From an uncultured Bacillota bacterium (GTDB taxonomy: Bacteria; Bacillota; Clostridia; Christensenellales; Borkfalkiaceae), in NCBI GenBank assembly GCA_949283775.1, contig CASDTU010000083.1:1-43309 (forward strand): DNA of 43,309 bases, in the 5' to 3' direction. Made by a program: the position numbers and the translations under genes. How positions within the stretch are numbered: the first letter of the stretch is position 1; every line of letters starts with the position of its first letter. Below are positions 40,235 through 43,309 of this stretch, one piece after another. Under the pieces are notes generated by a model. That model had not been told where the DNA came from. It searched no databases and worked only from the letters and a program-made list of their open reading frames with translations.

Positions 40235-40260
40235 ACGCGCGGAAAAATTTTTCCGCGCGT
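40235..40260. repeat. Perfect 26-bp palindrome
   Basis: ACGCGCGGAAAAA (40235-40247) is directly followed by its exact reverse complement (40248-40260). There is no spacer, and no T-run follows on either strand. It may be a protein-binding site, a cruciform or an RNA hairpin ending argF mRNA. Confidence 0.7.
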
Positions 40261-40425
40261 AAAAAATCGTCAATGTAGTTTCTTTTCAAGCCGCAGCCCG
40301 CATTTTTTACCGGCAAAAATTGCGGTTTTTTCAAGGCCGCTTTCCGCCGGCTTCCGTTCTTTCAGGAAAGACCCGGCTTTTCGCCCTCGTGCGGGAGCAA
40401 CAGCGCCGTTTTTATTCGCGAGAAC

Positions 40426-41367
40426 TTAGCTGACCAACAGCGCCAGGACCGCCTTATTGATATGCAGTCTGTTTTCCGCCTGCGTATAGACGATCGACTG
40501 CGGCCCGTCCAAAACTTCCGCCGACACCTCTTCGCCGCGGTGCGCGGGCATGCAGTGCATGAATACGGCGTCTTCTTTGGCGTACTGCATGACTTCCTGC
40601 GTCACGCGGTAGCGCGCCAGCTTTGCGCGCTTGCGCTCATCGTCCTCGTCGCTCATGGAGATAAAGACGTCGGTATATACGACGTCCGCGCCGCGCACGG
40701 CCTCGGCGATATCGTCGGTGATCAGAACGTTGCTGTATTGCATGCCGCGTTCCACAATGCTCTTTGCGGGGCTGTACCCGTGCGGACTTGCGATCGCGAT
40801 ATCCATATTCACTGTGGTGCAGCCCATGCTGAGCGAATTTGCCACGTTGTTTCCGTCGCCGATATAGGCAATTTTAAGATTGTCGAGCCTGCCTTTGTTT
40901 TCCCAGATCGTAAACAGGTCGGAGAGAACTTGCAGGGGATGCGATTCCTCGGAGATCCCGTTGATGACGGGGATCTCGCTGAACGAAGCGAATTGCGCCA
41001 GCTGTTCTTCGTTGAACGCGCGCAGGACGATGGCGGAAATGCCGTATCTGCCGAGCATGACGGCGGTATCCTTTATGCTTTCGCCGCGGGAGAGCTGCGT
41101 TTCGTTTTTGGGCAGGAACAGATAATCCCCGCCGAGCTGACGAATGCCCATTTCAAAAGAAACGCGCGTGCGCGTCGAAGCGTTGCCGAACAAAAGGGCG
41201 ATGGTTTTATTTTTCAAAATCGGCGTATTTTCGCCGACGCGGAATTTCTTTTTAAAGGATTTAGCGGCATACAGTATTTCAAAAATTTCTTCCGCCGTCA
41301 GATCGGCAAGGCGAAGAAGATTCGTCTGTTTGAGCTTGAATTTGGGGGAATAGCGGTTAATATCCAT
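40426..41367 (-). CDS. argF: Ornithine carbamoyltransferase
   Basis: Makes citrulline from ornithine and carbamoyl phosphate, in arginine synthesis or in reverse in arginine catabolism. The carbamoyl-phosphate loop STRTRVSFE lies near residues 64-72. HPLQVLSDL follows in mid-protein, and the ornithine-binding HCMPAHRGEEV lies in the C-terminal domain, before ENRLHINKA. 313 residues from the Met of MDINRYSP, with CGGAG seven bases upstream on the minus strand. The frame continues 32 codons further but passes through the promoter. No other arg gene is adjacent, so direction of flux is undecided. Confidence 0.95.
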   Translation of the reverse strand: MDINRYSPKFKLKQTNLLRLADLTAEEIFEILYAAKSFKKKFRVGENTPILKNKTIALLFGNASTRTRVSFEMGIRQLGGDYLFLPKNETQLSRGESIKDTAVMLGRYGISAIVLRAFNEEQLAQFASFSEIPVINGISEESHPLQVLSDLFTIWENKGRLDNLKIAYIGDGNNVANSLSMGCTTVNMDIAIASPHGYSPAKSIVERGMQYSNVLITDDIAEAVRGADVVYTDVFISMSDEDDERKRAKLARYRVTQEVMQYAKEDAVFMHCMPAHRGEEVSAEVLDGPQSIVYTQAENRLHINKAVLALLVS

Positions 41368-41401
41368 ACAGATGCTCCGAATTGCTTTTTTTATAAAATG
41401 T

Positions 41402-41463
41402 GCGGTTTTCGTACATACTATGTACCGCAACTGTATTATAACAGAAAAAACCTTAAAATACAA
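41402..41463 (-). promoter_or_regulatory. Promoter and leader hairpin of argF
   Basis: On the minus strand: TTGTAT (41463-41458), a 17-base spacer and TATAAT (41440-41435). Just downstream is a hairpin with outer GCGG/CCGC (41402-41428) around a GTACAT/ATGTAC inner helix. I see no clear ARG-box pair. Confidence 0.65.
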
Positions 41464-41549
41464 GCGCCGAAAAAAGAAAAATGGATAAACGGCTTTTTTC
41501 GTTGGGCAAAATTAACACAATCAAAGAAATAATTTGTAATTATTGCCCA

Positions 41550-41578
41550 TTGCGTTTTTTTTTGAAATGGTGTAAAAT
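41550..41578 (+). promoter_or_regulatory. Promoter of the sugar ABC ATPase gene
   Basis: TTGCGT (41550-41555), a 17-base T-rich spacer and TAAAAT (41573-41578). The start codon is 45 bases downstream. Confidence 0.65.
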
Positions 41579-41622
41579 ATGTATGATAAACGAAAAAAAG
41601 TATCGTTAGGGAGGAACAAAAC

Positions 41623-43035
41623 ATGGCAAGCCTTTTATTGAAAGGTATTTACAAAGTGTATCCGTCGGGCGTTACGGCCGTTACGGACTTCAATTTGGAA
41701 ATCAAAGATAAAGAATTTATCGTATTCGTAGGACCTTCCGGCTGCGGAAAATCCACGACGCTTCGTATGATCGCCGGTCTGGAAGAAATTTCCAAAGGCG
41801 AACTGTATATCGACGGCAAGCTCGTCAACGACGTAGTGCCGAAAGACAGAGACATCGCAATGGTGTTCCAGAACTACGCACTGTATCCGCACATGACTGT
41901 GTACGACAACATGGCGTTCGGTTTGAAACTGCGCAAAGTGCCCAAACAGATTATCGATGAGCGCGTTAAAGAAGCGGCGGCTATTTTGGGTATCTCCGAT
42001 TACCTCACCCGTAAGCCGAAGGCTTTGTCCGGCGGTCAGCGTCAGCGTGTTGCTTTGGGTCGTGCAATCGTCCGTGAGCCGAAAGTATTCCTTCTCGACG
42101 AACCTCTGTCCAACTTGGACGCGAAATTGCGTGCGCAGATGAGAACGGAAATTTCCAAACTGCACGCGCGTCTTGCTACGACGTTCATTTACGTTACCCA
42201 CGACCAGATCGAGGCTATGACGATGGGTACGCGCATCGTCGTTATGAAAGACGGTTTCATGCAGCAGGTGGATACGCCGCAGAACTTGTATGATTATCCG
42301 ATCAACCAGTTCGTTGCAGGCTTTATCGGCACGCCGCAGATGAACTTCTTCCCTGCAACGCTTACGCAGGAAAAGTCCAAAATTTACGTTGAATTCGTAA
42401 ACAACAAGATCTTGCTCCCGAAGACGGTCGCAGCGAGAATCCGCAATATCGAAGATTACCTTAATACCGGCAAACCGGTCGTACTCGGCGTTCGTCCGGA
42501 AGATATCCATGAAGAAGAGAGCTTTATCGCCGCTTCTCCCGACACGGTCATCAAGGCGTTTGTCGAAGTTGTGGAAAAACTCGGTGCGGAGACGCAGATC
42601 TACTGCAAACTCGATTATAAAGAAGGGGAAGAAGTTTCCAATGTTATCGGCGATTCTTCCAACATGATCGCGAAAGTCGACAGCCGCAGCGTGGTAGCGC
42701 GCAGCGAGATCGTGGAACTTGCTTTGGACGCGAACCATATCCATCTGTTTGACGGCGCAACGGAAATGTCTTTGCTCGCTCGCGACGAAGGATATGAGAT
42801 CACTCCGGAAAACGAAGAATCTTCTTCGTTCGTTCCTCTGACCCCGCAGGAAATGCAGGCTATTATCGAAAAGAACAGAGTCGTTACGAAAGAAGAAAAG
42901 AAAGCTATGCGCCGCGAAGCTCGCGCAGCAGAGCGCAAAGAAAGAGCGGAAGCAAAGGCGGCTGCGGAAGCTGCAGCAGAAGTTGCTCAGCCCGAAGAAG
43001 CTCCCGAAGAACCCAAAGACGAAGAAAACAAGTAA
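41623..43035 (+). CDS. ABC transporter ATPase, MsmX/UgpC/MalK type, with charged C-terminal tail
   Basis: Energising subunit shared by carbohydrate importers of the CUT1 class. Walker A is GPSGCGKST (residues 38-46), the Q-loop lies in [12 protein letters not shown], the signature is [15 protein letters not shown], and Walker B is [13 protein letters not shown]; the H-loop is YVTHDQ. A TOBE/OB regulatory domain follows (about 240-370, [11 protein letters not shown]). Beyond it are about 75-90 extra residues ending in an Ala/Glu/Lys/Arg-rich helix, which MsmX proteins of about 370 residues lack. Frequent CGT and GTT codons suggest high expression. It stands alone without permeases, as MsmX-type shared ATPases often do. 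Confidence 0.95.
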   Translation: MASLLLKGIYKVYPSGVTAVTDFNLEIKDKEFIVFVGPSGCGKSTTLRMIAGLEEISKGELYIDGKLVNDVVPKDRDIAMVFQNYALYPHMTVYDNMAFGLKLRKVPKQIIDERVKEAAAILGISDYLTRKPKALSGGQRQRVALGRAIVREPKVFLLDEPLSNLDAKLRAQMRTEISKLHARLATTFIYVTHDQIEAMTMGTRIVVMKDGFMQQVDTPQNLYDYPINQFVAGFIGTPQMNFFPATLTQEKSKIYVEFVNNKILLPKTVAARIRNIEDYLNTGKPVVLGVRPEDIHEEESFIAASPDTVIKAFVEVVEKLGAETQIYCKLDYKEGEEVSNVIGDSSNMIAKVDSRSVVARSEIVELALDANHIHLFDGATEMSLLARDEGYEITPENEESSSFVPLTPQEMQAIIEKNRVVTKEEKKAMRREARAAERKERAEAKAAAEAAAEVAQPEEAPEEPKDEENK

Positions 43036-43045
43036 TGTTTTTTGT

Positions 43046-43078
43046 AAAAGCTCTCCGAATTTTCGGAGAGCTTTTTTT
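43046..43078 (+). terminator. Intrinsic terminator after the sugar ABC ATPase gene
   Basis: A 13-bp stem (43046-43058 with 43063-43075) whose 3' arm runs into seven T. The A-run before it also makes it usable on the minus strand. Confidence 0.9.
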
Positions 43079-43148
43079 GATATAAAGAAAAACCACGCGA
43101 TAGTCGCGTTGTTGGAAAGAGGTTAACCGATGAGTCTTGAAAAAAGGA

Positions 43149-43206
43149 CTCCGATTGTGTAAAATAAAAGCTGACCTGCCAGTCAGAAAAAAGTACACAA
43201 TCGGAG
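43149..43206 (+). promoter_or_regulatory. Hairpin sequestering the transposase ribosome binding site
   Basis: A 13-bp perfect inverted repeat (43149-43161 with 43194-43206) whose loop contains a smaller CTGAC/GTCAG hairpin. The 3' arm takes in the GGAGGA at 43203-43208, eight bases before the ATG. IS200 is known to repress its transposase by such a structure. Confidence 0.8.
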
Positions 43207-43215
43207 GATATTAAA

Positions 43216-43309
43216 ATGAGAGACTCATCTAATACCACAAACAGTTTAGCACATACGAAATGGAATTGCAAGTACCATATAGTGTTTGCTCCCAAATATC
43301 GCAGAAAAG
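43216..43309 (+). CDS. tnpA: IS200/IS605 family transposase TnpA, 3' end outside window
   Basis: Only the first 31 residues are visible. WNCKYHIVFAPKYRRK near residues 16-31 is the characteristic start of the Y1 (HUH) transposases of the IS200 type, where the strand before the HUH motif lies. GGAGGA precedes ATG 43216. Whether the gene is intact cannot be judged. Confidence 0.9.
   Translation, partial: MRDSSNTTNSLAHTKWNCKYHIVFAPKYRRK

Larger units (their letters stand above)
43079..43309 (+). mobile_element. Left part of an IS200/IS605-type insertion sequence
   Basis: The window ends inside this element. Its non-coding left end has small hairpins (CGCGA/TCGCG near 43095-43107, GAGTC/GACTC near 43131-43150) and a long one that hides the transposase ribosome binding site. 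The exact left boundary is not clear; it lies between the terminator and about 43130. Elements of this family move as single strands and leave no target duplication. Confidence 0.8.

Overview
The window looks like chromosomal DNA of an anaerobic, Gram-positive-type bacterium of the Clostridia (Bacillota). The reasons are the cluster rpsB-tsf-pyrH-frr-uppS-cdsA-dxr-rseP, a SpoIIQ-like M23 protein, a 3H-domain NAD repressor (NiaR type), strong AGGAGG ribosome binding sites, frequent GTG starts, and many intrinsic terminators and near-consensus sigma-A promoters. Base composition is moderate and similar throughout. Apart from the IS200-like element cut by the right edge, no block looks foreign. 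I cannot name a genus.

Region 1-7980 is the translation and envelope block: the end of ribosomal protein S2, a short EF-Ts, UMP kinase, ribosome recycling factor, undecaprenyl diphosphate synthase, CDP-diglyceride synthetase, DXP reductoisomerase and an RseP-type site-2 protease. A terminator separates tsf from pyrH and another separates cdsA from dxr. Region 8061-11540 holds two minus-strand genes, an ABC-F ATPase and a PflX-like radical SAM protein, separated by a gap rich in tandem repeats with one possible small gene. Region 11593-17887 has metK, a ComF-like phosphoribosyltransferase, secA and a PH-domain membrane protein. Region 18152-24910 has a CaCA cation exchanger, a solitary hydantoinase/oxoprolinase protein, prfB without the usual frameshift, an unknown membrane protein and tsaD.

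Region 25154-27368 has a secreted YwmB-like protein whose ribosome binding site lies inside an intrinsic terminator, the M23 protein and radC. Then come gltX, a NarL-type two-component pair overlapping it, and the operon nadA-nadB-nadC-niaR behind a promoter whose -35 box lies in a perfect palindrome, a likely NiaR operator. Region 35388-38472 is a probable manganese (yybP-ykoY type) riboswitch with terminator, ahead of a P-type ATPase with PMR1/SPCA-like membrane residues. The two fit together as a manganese efflux module. A PepV-type dipeptidase and argF follow on the minus strand, then an MsmX/UgpC-type sugar-importer ATPase with an unusual charged tail, and the start of the IS200-like element.

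The most unusual features are regulatory or structural. Several leaders (metK, secA, the hydantoinase gene, prfB) carry terminator-like hairpins between promoter and start. One terminator doubles as a ribosome-binding-site hairpin (25154-25186). Many intergenic gaps contain short imperfect tandem repeats. I found no clearly new multi-gene system, CRISPR array, rRNA or tRNA.
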